Counted from the first letter of the stretch, positions 23,901-31,183 are shown. The stretch is DNA of 37,478 nt from Nocardia sp. (GCF_025465275.1 NZ_JAODNK010000105.1:1-37478); one strand, 5' to 3'. The notes: generated from the letters alone by a model not told the origin. Program-made: numbers and translations.

Positions 23901-24150
23901 GCCCGACCGGGTCGGCGCGGACGCCTCGAATGCGTGGCAGGACGATATCGGCGGCGGGCCGCTCGGCTGGACCGGGCTGCTGCTGAAATCGGAGAGCATC
24001 CCGTCATACCTGAATCACGACTGGGGACGGGACTGGGGTTCGCTGGAGAAGTTCAGTCCGTATGCCCCGGACGCGAAGCCCGCACAGCTGTCGGTGACGG
24101 TGCAGACACGTTCCGGTCTGGCGAAGGATGCGCCGATCCGGGCTCGGTAA
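20902..24150 (+). CDS. embC: Arabinosyltransferase, EmbC-like
   Basis: A 1082-residue GT-C arabinosyltransferase that polymerises arabinan from decaprenyl-phospho-arabinose. An N-terminal helix is followed by a periplasmic jelly-roll (about 35-195), then the multi-helix core, whose first loop has the catalytic NTSDDGYIL with Asp265-Asp266, and a C-terminal carbohydrate-binding region (about 690-1082) with CQRPFDHHDGVAEVPDWRIL. From memory it is closest to M. tuberculosis EmbC: WFDERTRWDSLLMLSPDGSL, RKNGRIPGTARGP and KWTHHFGVYAGLAGSVAAL all have EmbC counterparts. Met272 corresponds to EmbB Met306, the main ethambutol-resistance position, and is unchanged. A Ser/Thr/Gly/Asn-rich insert (about 770-805) precedes INGSTVALPYGLDPA. 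The start is GTG 20902, leaderless type. Confidence 0.93.
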   Translation: MREDTRAFQRIRLIAVVSGILGILLAVLTPILPVKQDRPTLHWPQGDTPNVAAPLVSYVPLTLDVNLPCQVLADLPSGTLFSTVPVASGQAVSKGLVIKVEDVPEKGRMLSVLLRLIPLLSVPVADVQSCGSLSLHSDATATQVQLSGVTRQDGTPFAGKVNGDTRPQVVGMFTDLNREQIGTAVATADIDARFTSSPSWLKRGATIGAVLFTLLAMYMLHLLDNRDGRCARRFLPAHWWRFRLADAVVLGTLVVWHFIGANTSDDGYILNMARASKVSGYMANYYRWFGVAEAPFGWPYEVLSWMTRISDSSPWVRLPALLAGIVCWLVISREVLPRLGSRVRRDNVAVWTAALVFLAAWMPYDNGLRPEPLIAAGAVLTWCSIERAIATGRLLPAALAVLIAGFSLAAGPTGLICLAALIAGSRPVLLVILKQAKGTGSALLRYGALFAPGIAAGTLVLVVVFGDQTLASVMEATRVRTLIGPNVAWFDERTRWDSLLMLSPDGSLARRFGILAMLLCLLVCVMVMLRKNGRIPGTARGPAARILGIVFMSLFLMMFTPTKWTHHFGVYAGLAGSVAALAAVAVGVNGIRSPRNRTLFTAAVFFLLAITFTGPNGWWYVSSYGVPWFDKAPLIAGKGLSTLFLGLAILCLLIAAYQHYREPFTHPKPVRAFDKFASMPLTIAAALLVLFEVASLAKAAVTQYPAYSIAKSNIDAMTGDSCALANDVLVETNTADSLLQPWTGAAADGLSAENTGFTANGVATDLTADAEETVSGGANSVGKNSSNKTTNTTGAGTGGGTDAQAGINGSTVALPYGLDPARTPVLGSYTSDEQNPAKLTTNWYQVDLSESIRNDPAYKVLIVTAAGRIRSFTKDGVETYGQDLFVEYGTRAADGSMTNVGRIRPTDIGPNPSWRNLRVPLDQIPVGANSVRLVANDPDITPKQWLAVTPPRLPRLESLNTLVGHTDPVLEDWHVGLAFPCQRPFDHHDGVAEVPDWRILPDRVGADASNAWQDDIGGGPLGWTGLLLKSESIPSYLNHDWGRDWGSLEKFSPYAPDAKPAQLSVTVQTRSGLAKDAPIRAR

Positions 24151-24161
24151 AAGTCGACGCT

Positions 24162-24411
24162 GATCTCGTAACTTCGGGGTAACTCCCCGGGTACCCCCAA
24201 AACTGGTGTTGCACCTGACCGCCAGCACGGCGAATGAGACTGTTGTGGCTCTCACCTGTGCGCCAAAGGTTCGGAGAGGCGGAACAGATCTCGCAAGTTC
24301 GGGGTAACTCCGGGGGTACCCCCAAAATCGGCTCGGCCCCTGACCGGCGCCACGCGTCCCCAACAGTCAACGGCTCCCAGGCCGCGCGCTAAAGGTTCGG
24401 GGAGGCGGGGG
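24162..24411. repeat. Approximately 125-bp tandem duplication between the emb genes
   Basis: Unit 1 (24162-24286) and unit 2 (24287-24411) start with matching 60-bp stretches (about 49 of 60 identical) and end with AAAGGTTCGG-GAGGCGG; the middle is diverged. Each contains GGGGTAACTCC...GGGTACCCCC, able to form a GGGGTA/TACCCC stem. The second unit directly precedes the embB -10. The 281-bp gap holds no gene. Confidence 0.85.
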
Positions 24412-24417
24412 AGCCTA

Positions 24418-24423
24418 TACGAT
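24418..24423 (+). promoter_or_regulatory. -10 box of embB (leaderless type)
   Basis: TACGAT (overlapping TATACG), then 8 nt, then the GTG at 24432, with no Shine-Dalgarno. The same spacing is seen at embC and dprE1. Confidence 0.5.
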
Positions 24424-24431
24424 CTGCAATC

Positions 24432-27400
24432 GTGCCCGACGCCTCCGCTGTCCTGAGCAAACCGCCAACGCCGCCAACAACCACGGCGACGCCGCGTGAC
24501 TATCGCATCGCGAAGTTGATCGCGATCGTCGCCGGTGTGCTGGGAGCGCTGTTCGCCGTGGCGACGCCGTTCCTTCCGGTTGTGCAGACCACCGCGGCGG
24601 TGAACTGGCCGCAGGGCGGGACGCTGGGCAATATCGACGCACCGCTGATGTCGCAGGTGCCGCTCGATCTGTCCGCCACCATTCCGTGTTCAGCGGTGCA
24701 GCAACTGGATCCGCGCGGCGGCATCCTGCTGGCCACCGCGCCGCCACAGGGCAAGGGCGCGGACCTGGAGGGGCTGTTCGTCCGGGTGTCCGGCGAGACC
24801 GTCGACGTGCTCGATCGCAATGCCGTCGTGGCGTCGGCGCAGCGGTCCGAGATGAACGACTGCTCGCAGATCGTCATCACCTCCGACGACAAGCGCACCT
24901 ACGCGAAGTTCGAGGGGCTCACCCACAGCGTGGAGAAGACCACCGCGGACGGCGGCCGCGAGCTGGTCACCGTGCCCGTCGACGGGCAGCTGCTCGGCGA
25001 TCTGCGGCCGCAGGTGGTCGGCGTCTACACCGATATGAAAGGCGGGGTCCCGCAGGGCCTTTCCTTCCACATGAATGTGGACTCGCGGTTCTCCTCCAGC
25101 CCGACCGTGCTCAAGTGGGTCGCCATGGGCGCGGCCGCGCTGCTGACGCTGCTGGCCATGGGTGCGCTCGCCGCACTCGACACCAGTGACGCACGCGGTC
25201 ATCGGCGCATCTTCCCGCGGCACTGGCTGCAGCCGACCTGGGCGGACGGCGGCATTATCGGCACGCTGACGCTGTGGCATTTCGTGGGCGCCAACACCTC
25301 CGACGACGGCTACATCCTCACCATGGTGCGGGTCGCTCCGCACGCGGGCTATATGGCCAATTACTTCCGCTGGTTCGGCGTGCCGGAGGCGCCGTTCGGC
25401 TGGTACTACTACGTGATCCAGGCCTTCGCCGAAATCTCCACCGCGAGCCCGTGGGTGCGCATTCCGGCGCTGCTGTGCGGCATTCTCTGCTGGCTGGTCA
25501 TCAGCCGCGAGGTGGTGCCCCGGCTCGGGCGCGGGGTCGCGACCTCCAAGGTGGCGCTGTGGACCGGCGGCCTGGTGTTCCTGGCCTTCTGGCTGCCCTA
25601 CAACAACGGCCTGCGCTCGGAGCCGATCGTGGCGCTCGGCGCGCTGCTGACCTGGGTCTCCATCGAAAGGGCCATTGCCACTTCACGACTGCTGCCCGCG
25701 GCGGTCGCGGTGCTGGTCGCGGCGTTCACGCTGGCGGCGGCCCCGACCGGGCTCATGTGTGTGGCGGCGCTGCTCGCCGGTATCCGGCCACTGGTGAAAA
25801 TCGTGGTGCGGCGACGCAAACAGTTCGGTGATCTCGCGCTGCTCGCACCGATAGCCGCGGCCGGATTCCTGGTATTGGTGGTCGTTTTCGGCGATCAGAC
25901 CTTCGCCGGAATCATGGAGGCCAACCGGGTGCGCCAGAACATCGGCCCCAACCTGGCCTGGTACGAGGACTACCTGCGCTACTACTACCTGTTCGTGGAA
26001 ACCGTGGACGGTTCGCTGGCGCGGCGGTTCGCCTTCCTCGTCATGATCCTGTGCCTCATCACCACGCTGCTGGTACTGCTGCGCCGGCGGCAGGTGCCGG
26101 GCATCGCCTCCGGGCCGACCTGGCGACTGCTGGGCGTGGTGTTCGGAACCATTTTCTTCATGATGTTCAACCCGACCAAGTGGACGCACCACTTCGGCTC
26201 CTATGCGGGTATCGCGGGTGCGCTGGCGGCGGTGACCGCGGTTGCGGTGTCGGCCACGGCCTTGCGGTCGCGCAAGAATCGGTCGGTCTTCCTGGCCGGG
26301 CTGATGTTCACGCTCGCACTCGCGTTCTCCGGCATCAACGGCTACTGGTACGTATCCAGCTACGGCGTGCCGTGGTACGACAAGCGGGTCTCGCTGCATG
26401 GGCACGAGGCCAACACGCTCATCCTGCTGCTGTTCGGGCTGGCGCTGGCGGTGGTCGGCTGGCAGTCGCTGCGCGAGGGCTATGCCAAGCCCATGGAGAA
26501 CGGAAAGACTCAGCGCGGCAAGCGGGTTCGCCGTTTCGCCGCGATCCCGCTGACCGTCGTCGCCGCGCTCATGGTGGCCTTCGAGGTGCTGTCGCTGGTC
26601 AAGGGCGCGGTCACCCAGTACCCGGCCTACTCGCTGGCGCGCTCCAACTTCGACGCCCTCTCCGGTAAGAGCTGCGGGCTCGCCAATGACGTACTGGTGG
26701 AACCGAATCCGAACGGCGGCAATCTGCAGCCGATCATCGATCCGGCACATCCGCCGCTGAACGGCGATCCGCTGGCCGGCGCAGATCCGGTCGGCTTCTC
26801 CCCCAATGGAGTTCCCGACAAGCTGGACGCCGACAGCGTCGAGGTGAAGCCGGGTACCGGCAATACCTCCAACCAGACCGTCGGCCCCGCCTTCGAAAAG
26901 GGCCAGAACGCCGGCACCGGCGGCGGCAAGGGCTCCGAAGGCGTCAACGGCTCCACCGTGGCACTGCCGTACGGCCTGGACCCGGCCACCACACCGGTCA
27001 TGGGCAGCTGGCAGGACGGCGTGCAGCAGCCCGCCACCCTCATCTCCAGCTGGTACAAACTGCCTGCGCGGTCGGCTGATTCACCGCTCATCGTCATCTC
27101 GGCGGCGGGGCGCGTCATGTCCTACGACGAGACCGGCAATATGACCTACGGCCAGACCCTGCTGGTCGAGTACGGGCATCAGAACCCGGACGGCAGCGTT
27201 TCCGAACTGCCCGGCAACTACCGGCCGTTCGATATCGGCCCGGCGCCGTCCTGGCGCAACCTGCGGGTACCGGTGGACGCGCTGCCCGGCAACGCCGATG
27301 TGATCCGCATCCACGCCATCGATCCGATTCTCATCGGCGATCAGTGGCTGGCCTTCACGCCGCCGCGGGTACCGAAGTTGCAGTCGCTCAACGGCTTCCT

Positions 27401-27761
27401 CGGTTCCGAGCAGCCGATCCTGGAGGACTGGGCGGTCGGTCTGCAGTTCCCGTGCCAGCGGCCCTTCGACCACCGCTACGGCGTGGCCGAGGTCCCGAAC
27501 TACCGCATCCTGCCGGACCGGCCGCTGGCCGTCAGCTCCACCAACACCTGGCAGGCCGAGGAGAACGGCGGCCCGCTCGGCTTCACCGAAATGCTGGCCG
27601 ACTCCAAGACCATCCCCACCTATCTGAAGGACAACTGGGGACGGGACTGGGGTTCGCTGGAGAAGTACGAGCCGTACTACCCGGCCAAGGCCGCCGAGCT
27701 GGAGACCGGCACGACCGACCGCTCCGGGTTCTGGTCACCGGGCAAGCTCCGGGTGTTCTAG
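24432..27761 (+). CDS. embB: Arabinosyltransferase, EmbA/EmbB-like
   Basis: An 1109-residue Emb protein with the same architecture as its upstream paralogue. Catalytic Asp291-Asp292 lie in NTSDDGYIL, and Met298 corresponds to EmbB Met306 (unchanged, with Ile295-Leu296 in front). The N-terminal domain (VVQTTAAVNWPQGGTLGNID and TAPPQGKGADLEGLFV) and the C-terminus RSGFWSPGKLRVF resemble EmbB, while ISAAGRVMSYDETGNMTYGQ and PFDIGPAPSWRNLR resemble EmbA (comparison from memory). It may therefore represent the undivided EmbA/B lineage; the symbol embB is the nearest label. The C-terminal carbohydrate-binding region has CQRPFDHRYGVAEVPNYRIL. A Gly/Asn/Thr-rich linker lies at about 810-835. The start is GTG 24432. 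Confidence 0.93.
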   Translation: MPDASAVLSKPPTPPTTTATPRDYRIAKLIAIVAGVLGALFAVATPFLPVVQTTAAVNWPQGGTLGNIDAPLMSQVPLDLSATIPCSAVQQLDPRGGILLATAPPQGKGADLEGLFVRVSGETVDVLDRNAVVASAQRSEMNDCSQIVITSDDKRTYAKFEGLTHSVEKTTADGGRELVTVPVDGQLLGDLRPQVVGVYTDMKGGVPQGLSFHMNVDSRFSSSPTVLKWVAMGAAALLTLLAMGALAALDTSDARGHRRIFPRHWLQPTWADGGIIGTLTLWHFVGANTSDDGYILTMVRVAPHAGYMANYFRWFGVPEAPFGWYYYVIQAFAEISTASPWVRIPALLCGILCWLVISREVVPRLGRGVATSKVALWTGGLVFLAFWLPYNNGLRSEPIVALGALLTWVSIERAIATSRLLPAAVAVLVAAFTLAAAPTGLMCVAALLAGIRPLVKIVVRRRKQFGDLALLAPIAAAGFLVLVVVFGDQTFAGIMEANRVRQNIGPNLAWYEDYLRYYYLFVETVDGSLARRFAFLVMILCLITTLLVLLRRRQVPGIASGPTWRLLGVVFGTIFFMMFNPTKWTHHFGSYAGIAGALAAVTAVAVSATALRSRKNRSVFLAGLMFTLALAFSGINGYWYVSSYGVPWYDKRVSLHGHEANTLILLLFGLALAVVGWQSLREGYAKPMENGKTQRGKRVRRFAAIPLTVVAALMVAFEVLSLVKGAVTQYPAYSLARSNFDALSGKSCGLANDVLVEPNPNGGNLQPIIDPAHPPLNGDPLAGADPVGFSPNGVPDKLDADSVEVKPGTGNTSNQTVGPAFEKGQNAGTGGGKGSEGVNGSTVALPYGLDPATTPVMGSWQDGVQQPATLISSWYKLPARSADSPLIVISAAGRVMSYDETGNMTYGQTLLVEYGHQNPDGSVSELPGNYRPFDIGPAPSWRNLRVPVDALPGNADVIRIHAIDPILIGDQWLAFTPPRVPKLQSLNGFLGSEQPILEDWAVGLQFPCQRPFDHRYGVAEVPNYRILPDRPLAVSSTNTWQAEENGGPLGFTEMLADSKTIPTYLKDNWGRDWGSLEKYEPYYPAKAAELETGTTDRSGFWSPGKLRVF

Positions 27762-27780
27762 GCACTGACTGAACCGTGCG

Positions 27781-27809
27781 GCGGCCGTCGGCATCATGCC
27801 GGCGGCCGC
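27781..27809 (+). terminator. Rho-independent terminator after embB
   Basis: Arms 27781-27794 and 27796-27809 pair with one mismatch, a very GC-rich stem followed by TTCCGTTTCT. It lies 19 nt after the embB stop. Confidence 0.75.
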
Positions 27810-27884
27810 TTCCGTTTCTGCGCGGCCGCAGGGTTCCAGCCACCCGTTGTGGGTGTGACCCACGTCAACCGGGAGACTGGTCCC

Positions 27885-28655
27885 ATGGTGAACATTCAAC
27901 TCGGCGACGTAGCAACCTGGTACGACGTCCACGGTGACGGCGAATCGGTGGTGCTGCTGCACGGCGCTTTCGTCGATTCGCGAATGTTCGCACCCGCCAT
28001 GCCTTCCCTGGTCGGGCGCTTCCGGGTGTACAAGACGGACCGCCGCGGGCACGGGCACACACCGGATGTGGCAGGCCCGCTGTCCTATGACGTGATGGCC
28101 GAGGACACCATCGCCTTCCTGGAGAAGGTCGTCTGCGAGCCCGCGCACCTGATCGGCCACAGCGATGGCGCGAATGTGGCGCTGCTGGTCGCGCTGCGCC
28201 GCCCGGACCTGGTCCGGAAACTGGTTCTGATCAGTGGAAACTTCCACTACGACGGCATTCTGCCCGGCGTGCTCGACGGTTTCGAAGACCCGGAGACGCT
28301 GCGCTACCTGGCTGCGAATTACGGCGAAGTGTCCCCCGACGGGGAAGACTATTTCCCGATCGTCGCGCGCAAGCTGGCCGAAATGTGGGAAACGCAGCCC
28401 GACCTCACCCCCGAGGACCTGCATTCGATTTCGACGCCCACGCTCGTTATGGCCGGCGACGACGATTCGGTTTCCCTGGAACACACCCTCGCCCTCTACC
28501 GGGCGATCCCCCATTCCGAACTCGCCATCATCCCCGGGACCTCACACCTGCTCGTCATGGAGAAGCCGAACGAGATCTACCCGCAGATCGCCGGCTTCCT
28601 CTCCCATGACCCGGTCCCGACGCGACTACCCATTCGCCGCGCCGCTCCGGCCTAG
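27885..28655 (+). CDS. Alpha/beta hydrolase
   Basis: A 256-residue alpha/beta-hydrolase fold enzyme. Features in order: VVLLHGAFVDSRMF (oxyanion region, residues 22-35), DRRGHGHTP (52-60), the nucleophile elbow GHSDGAN with Ser93, GDDDSV with an acid at about 191-194, and the catalytic His221 in GTSHLLVMEKP. Substrate is unknown. The Ser elbow GxSDG is like meta-cleavage-product hydrolases and haloperoxidase-like members. No signal peptide. ATG 27885 is preceded by GGGAG 9 nt upstream; a GTG at 27849 is less likely. It follows the emb terminator, so it is probably a separate unit. Confidence 0.88.
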   Translation: MVNIQLGDVATWYDVHGDGESVVLLHGAFVDSRMFAPAMPSLVGRFRVYKTDRRGHGHTPDVAGPLSYDVMAEDTIAFLEKVVCEPAHLIGHSDGANVALLVALRRPDLVRKLVLISGNFHYDGILPGVLDGFEDPETLRYLAANYGEVSPDGEDYFPIVARKLAEMWETQPDLTPEDLHSISTPTLVMAGDDDSVSLEHTLALYRAIPHSELAIIPGTSHLLVMEKPNEIYPQIAGFLSHDPVPTRLPIRRAAPA

Positions 28656-28670
28656 TTGTCGCCGCGGAAT

Positions 28671-28701
28671 CGACTCGTCCCACCGTCGTGGGGCTGAGTC
28701 G
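28671..28701. terminator. Hairpin terminator between convergent genes
   Basis: Arms 28671-28683 and 28688-28701 pair (CGACTC with GAGTCG, CCCAC with GTGGG) with a small internal mismatch and a CGTC loop. It lies between the ends of the hydrolase (28655) and the DUF5988-like gene (28722). Confidence 0.65.
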
Positions 28702-28721
28702 CCTCCCGCACTGCGAATGTC

Positions 28722-28922
28722 TCAGTGTTCGGTGTGAGAAACCCATTCGTAGACCGGCAAACTGCCCTCCGGTGTGTCCTCCCACCGAGGTGTCACCTTG
28801 AACCTTTCGTACCCCCCACCGTGCGCCACCCGCAGTTCGATCCCCGGCGGCGTAATAGGCACAATCCGCTGTTCCAGCCCGTCAGGTCCGCCTTCGAGCA
28901 ATGCCTTAGGTGAGCTACTCAT
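28722..28922 (-). CDS. DUF5988-like small protein
   Basis: A 66-residue protein with ALLEGGPDGLEQRIV near the N-terminus and IELRVAHGGGYERFKVTPRW in the middle, the recurring pattern (LEGGP and HGGGYEHFE-like) of small actinobacterial DUF5988 proteins, as I remember them. Function is unknown; family members often sit near biosynthetic clusters. The ATG at 28922 has only a weak GAGAG about 9 nt upstream. It is 89 nt downstream of the Doc-like toxin gene on the same strand. Confidence 0.7.
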   Translation of the reverse strand: MSSSPKALLEGGPDGLEQRIVPITPPGIELRVAHGGGYERFKVTPRWEDTPEGSLPVYEWVSHTEH

Positions 28923-29011
28923 AGCTGAAGGCTCTCACATTCGAGCCGGACGACCGATCGATTCCGAGCAATCGGCGAGCCGTGTTTCACCCCCGCCGCA
29001 CCCTCCCGCAG

Positions 29012-29383
29012 CTATGGCGTGTCATCGAGTGTTCGCACTGCCAATTGGTCGGCAATCCAGTCGACATCGGTCAATTCGCTTCCGATGGTGTCGATCAGAT
29101 CGACAAGTGCCTGACCGCGAATTCCAACGGTCAGCTGATAGCGGCCGAGCAACAGAAGTACCGCCAGCCACGCGGTCTGCTTGTTGCCATCTCGGAACGG
29201 GCAATCTCGGATCACCGACTGGAACAGCGCGGCGGCCTTCAGCGCTGGTGTCGGATACGCCTGCTTCCCTAAGACCACGGCATCCGGCCGGGTCGCAGCG
29301 GCAGCAACCAGCCCGAGATCGCGAATCCGGCCCTGCCCCTCAGTTACTCGAAGATTGCATTTGATGAGCGCTTCCGGTCGCAT
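29012..29383 (-). CDS. Doc/Fic-family toxin with Cys in place of the catalytic His
   Basis: A 123-residue protein of Doc size. The Fic core motif, normally HPFxDGNKR, reads CPFRDGNKQ (residues 61-69): the catalytic His is Cys61 (codon TGC) and the Arg at the end is Gln69, while Phe63, Asp65, Gly66, Asn67 and Lys68 are kept. Upstream, KQAYPTPALKAAALFQSVIR matches the Doc helix before the motif, and TAWLAVLLLLGRYQLTV follows it. Doc proteins are kinases or AMPylators that inactivate EF-Tu or other targets. Whether this variant is active is uncertain. The start is 3 nt after the antitoxin stop, so the two form an operon. Confidence 0.78.
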   Translation of the reverse strand: MRPEALIKCNLRVTEGQGRIRDLGLVAAAATRPDAVVLGKQAYPTPALKAAALFQSVIRDCPFRDGNKQTAWLAVLLLLGRYQLTVGIRGQALVDLIDTIGSELTDVDWIADQLAVRTLDDTP

Positions 29384-29386
29384 CGG

Positions 29387-29599
29387 CTACTCGGAGTCGC
29401 GGATCATCGCCAGCGTATCGGCGTGTTCAGCCGTGAACCGGTCCAGCAACGCATCCTCTCGCCGCGCCTGAGCACGAGTAGTGACCCAATCACGTAGAGC
29501 ATCGCAAATAGCGCTATTGAGGGAGACATTTCCGGCGGCAGCTTCAGCGCTGGCGGCAGCATGTAGATCGTCGGGAAGACGAAGATTCACGCTCGGCAT
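29387..29599 (-). CDS. Ribbon-helix-helix antitoxin for the Doc-like toxin
   Basis: A 70-residue protein beginning MPSVNLRLPDDLHAAASAEA, a ribbon-helix-helix N-terminus with strand VNLRLP, then a SLNSAICDALRDWV helix and a polar tail (RREDALLDRFTAEHADTL) that would bind the toxin. It resembles the HicB/CopG-like antitoxins often paired with Doc in actinobacteria. The ATG at 29599 has no Shine-Dalgarno; TAAAGT lies 6 nt upstream. Only 40 nt separates it from the end of accD4 on the same strand. Confidence 0.8.
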   Translation of the reverse strand: MPSVNLRLPDDLHAAASAEAAAGNVSLNSAICDALRDWVTTRAQARREDALLDRFTAEHADTLAMIRDSE

Positions 29600-29616
29600 A
29601 GCACCACTTTAGCACC
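29600..29616 (-). promoter_or_regulatory. Candidate promoter/operator of the Doc operon
   Basis: Read on the minus strand, GGTGCTAAAGTGGTGCT carries TAAAGT as a possible -10, 6 nt before the ATG, and a direct repeat of GGTGCT flanking AAAGT. Such repeats are suitable for binding by the antitoxin. Confidence 0.4.
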
Positions 29617-29638
29617 ACCGGCGTGTGAGGGGCGGGGA

Positions 29639-31183
29639 TCAGAGGGGGAGGAGGTGGTGTTTGCGGGGGTTGCGGGGGACGGATTTGGCGCGGAGCAGGT
29701 GGAGGGCCTTGCGGATTTCGAGGCGGGTGGTGGCGGGGTCTATGACCGCGTCTATGTAGCCTCGTTCGGCTGCTACCCAGGGGGTGGCCACGGTGGCGTT
29801 GTAGAAGGCGATCATTTGCTGGCGCATGGCGGCTCGGTCGGCTTCGGGGGCTGCTTCCAGAGACTTTGCGCCGATGAGGCTTACGGCGCTTTCGGCGCCC
29901 ATGACGGCGATGCGGGCGGTGGGCCACGCCAGGTTCACGTCTGCGCCGAGTTGTTTGGAGCCCATGACCGCGTAGCCGCCGCCGTAGGACTTGCGGATCA
30001 CGACCGTCACCTTCGGGACGGTGGCCTCCACGAAAGAGAAGATGAAGCGGCCGCCGCGTTTGATCACGCCGATCTTTTCCTGCTCTACCCCGGGTAGGAA
30101 GCCGGGGGTGTCCACCACGAAGACGAGGGGGATTTCGTAGGCGTCGCAGAGGCGGACGAAGTGGGCGGCCTTATCGGAGGCGCGGGCATCGAGGGCTCCG
30201 GCGTAGACCAGGGGCTGGTTCGCCACGACGCCGACCGTGCGGCCGTCCACCCGGGCGAAACCGCAGATGACGTTCTTGCCCGCGGATTGGCCGAACTCGT
30301 GGAAGTCGCCGTCATCGAAGATGCGGATCAGGACCTCGTACATGTCGTAGCCGGCATTGTCGGCATCCGGAACGAGCTCGATCAACTCGCGGTCCGAGTC
30401 GGTGATCTCCGGCTCCAGACCGGGATTCACGATGGGCGGCGACTCGGAGCAGCTGGACGGCAGATAGCCGAGGTAGTCGCGGACCCAGGTGAAAGCCGCG
30501 AGTTCATCCTTGGCGACGTGGTGGATATTGCCGTACAGCGCTTGGCTATTGGCGCCGCCCAGCTCCTCGAGACTGACGTCCTCACCGGTGACCTCACGAA
30601 TCACCTTGGGGCCGGTGACGAACATATAGGCCTCTTCGGTGGCCACCACGACATCGGTATTGATCGGGGCGTACACCGCACCGCCCGCGCACTTGCCCAA
30701 GATCATCGAAATCTGCGGCACCAGACCGGAAAGCGGCTCCTGCCGGCGGCCCAGTTCGGCGTACCAGGCCAGTGAGGTCACCGCCTCCTGCACCCGCGCG
30801 CCGCCGGAATCATTGATACCGACCACCGGGCAGCCGACCTTGGCGGCGAATTCCATAATGCCCGCGACCTTGCGGCCGAAGGCCTCCCCGACCGAACCGC
30901 CGTAGACGGTCTGGTCGTGGGAGAACACGGCGACCGGGCGCCCCTCGACGAGGCCGTGGCCGGTGACCACGCCATCGCCGTAGAGGGCCGTCTGATCGCC
31001 CGGGTTGCGTACCAGCGCACCGACTTCCACGAAGGTGCCCGGATCCAGCAGCATCTTGATCCGGTCGCGAGCCGAAGGGATACCCTTTTTGGCTCGCTTC
31101 GCGACCCCCGCAGCTCCCGCCGGTTCTCTCGCGACTTCCAGCTTCTGTCGCAAGTCTGCGAGTTTCTCGGCGGTAGTGCTCAC
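29639..31183 (-). CDS. accD4: Acyl-CoA carboxylase beta subunit AccD4
   Basis: A 514-residue carboxyltransferase that, with an alpha subunit such as AccA3, carboxylates long-chain acyl-CoA to provide the alpha-carboxy unit used by Pks13 in mycolic acid condensation. N- and C-terminal crotonase-like carboxyltransferase domains are clear: GINDSGGARVQEAV and GKCAGGAVYAP in the first half, VANQPLVYAGALD, FVVDTPGFLPGVEQE and KSYGGGYAVMGSKQLGAD in the second. The mycobacterial protein is about 520 residues. The GTG at 31183 has a near-ideal GGAGG 6 nt upstream, which excludes the longer upstream frame. It lies 56 nt downstream of pks13 in the same operon, the order fadD32-pks13-accD4 being conserved in mycolic-acid producers. 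Confidence 0.95.
   Translation of the reverse strand: MSTTAEKLADLRQKLEVAREPAGAAGVAKRAKKGIPSARDRIKMLLDPGTFVEVGALVRNPGDQTALYGDGVVTGHGLVEGRPVAVFSHDQTVYGGSVGEAFGRKVAGIMEFAAKVGCPVVGINDSGGARVQEAVTSLAWYAELGRRQEPLSGLVPQISMILGKCAGGAVYAPINTDVVVATEEAYMFVTGPKVIREVTGEDVSLEELGGANSQALYGNIHHVAKDELAAFTWVRDYLGYLPSSCSESPPIVNPGLEPEITDSDRELIELVPDADNAGYDMYEVLIRIFDDGDFHEFGQSAGKNVICGFARVDGRTVGVVANQPLVYAGALDARASDKAAHFVRLCDAYEIPLVFVVDTPGFLPGVEQEKIGVIKRGGRFIFSFVEATVPKVTVVIRKSYGGGYAVMGSKQLGADVNLAWPTARIAVMGAESAVSLIGAKSLEAAPEADRAAMRQQMIAFYNATVATPWVAAERGYIDAVIDPATTRLEIRKALHLLRAKSVPRNPRKHHLLPL

Noticed and set aside
24151..24431. Small genes in the gap between the emb genes (frames read on the minus strand)
   Set aside because: The frames are created by the GC-rich duplicated units, repeat the same short peptide in both units, and have no ribosome sites or domains.
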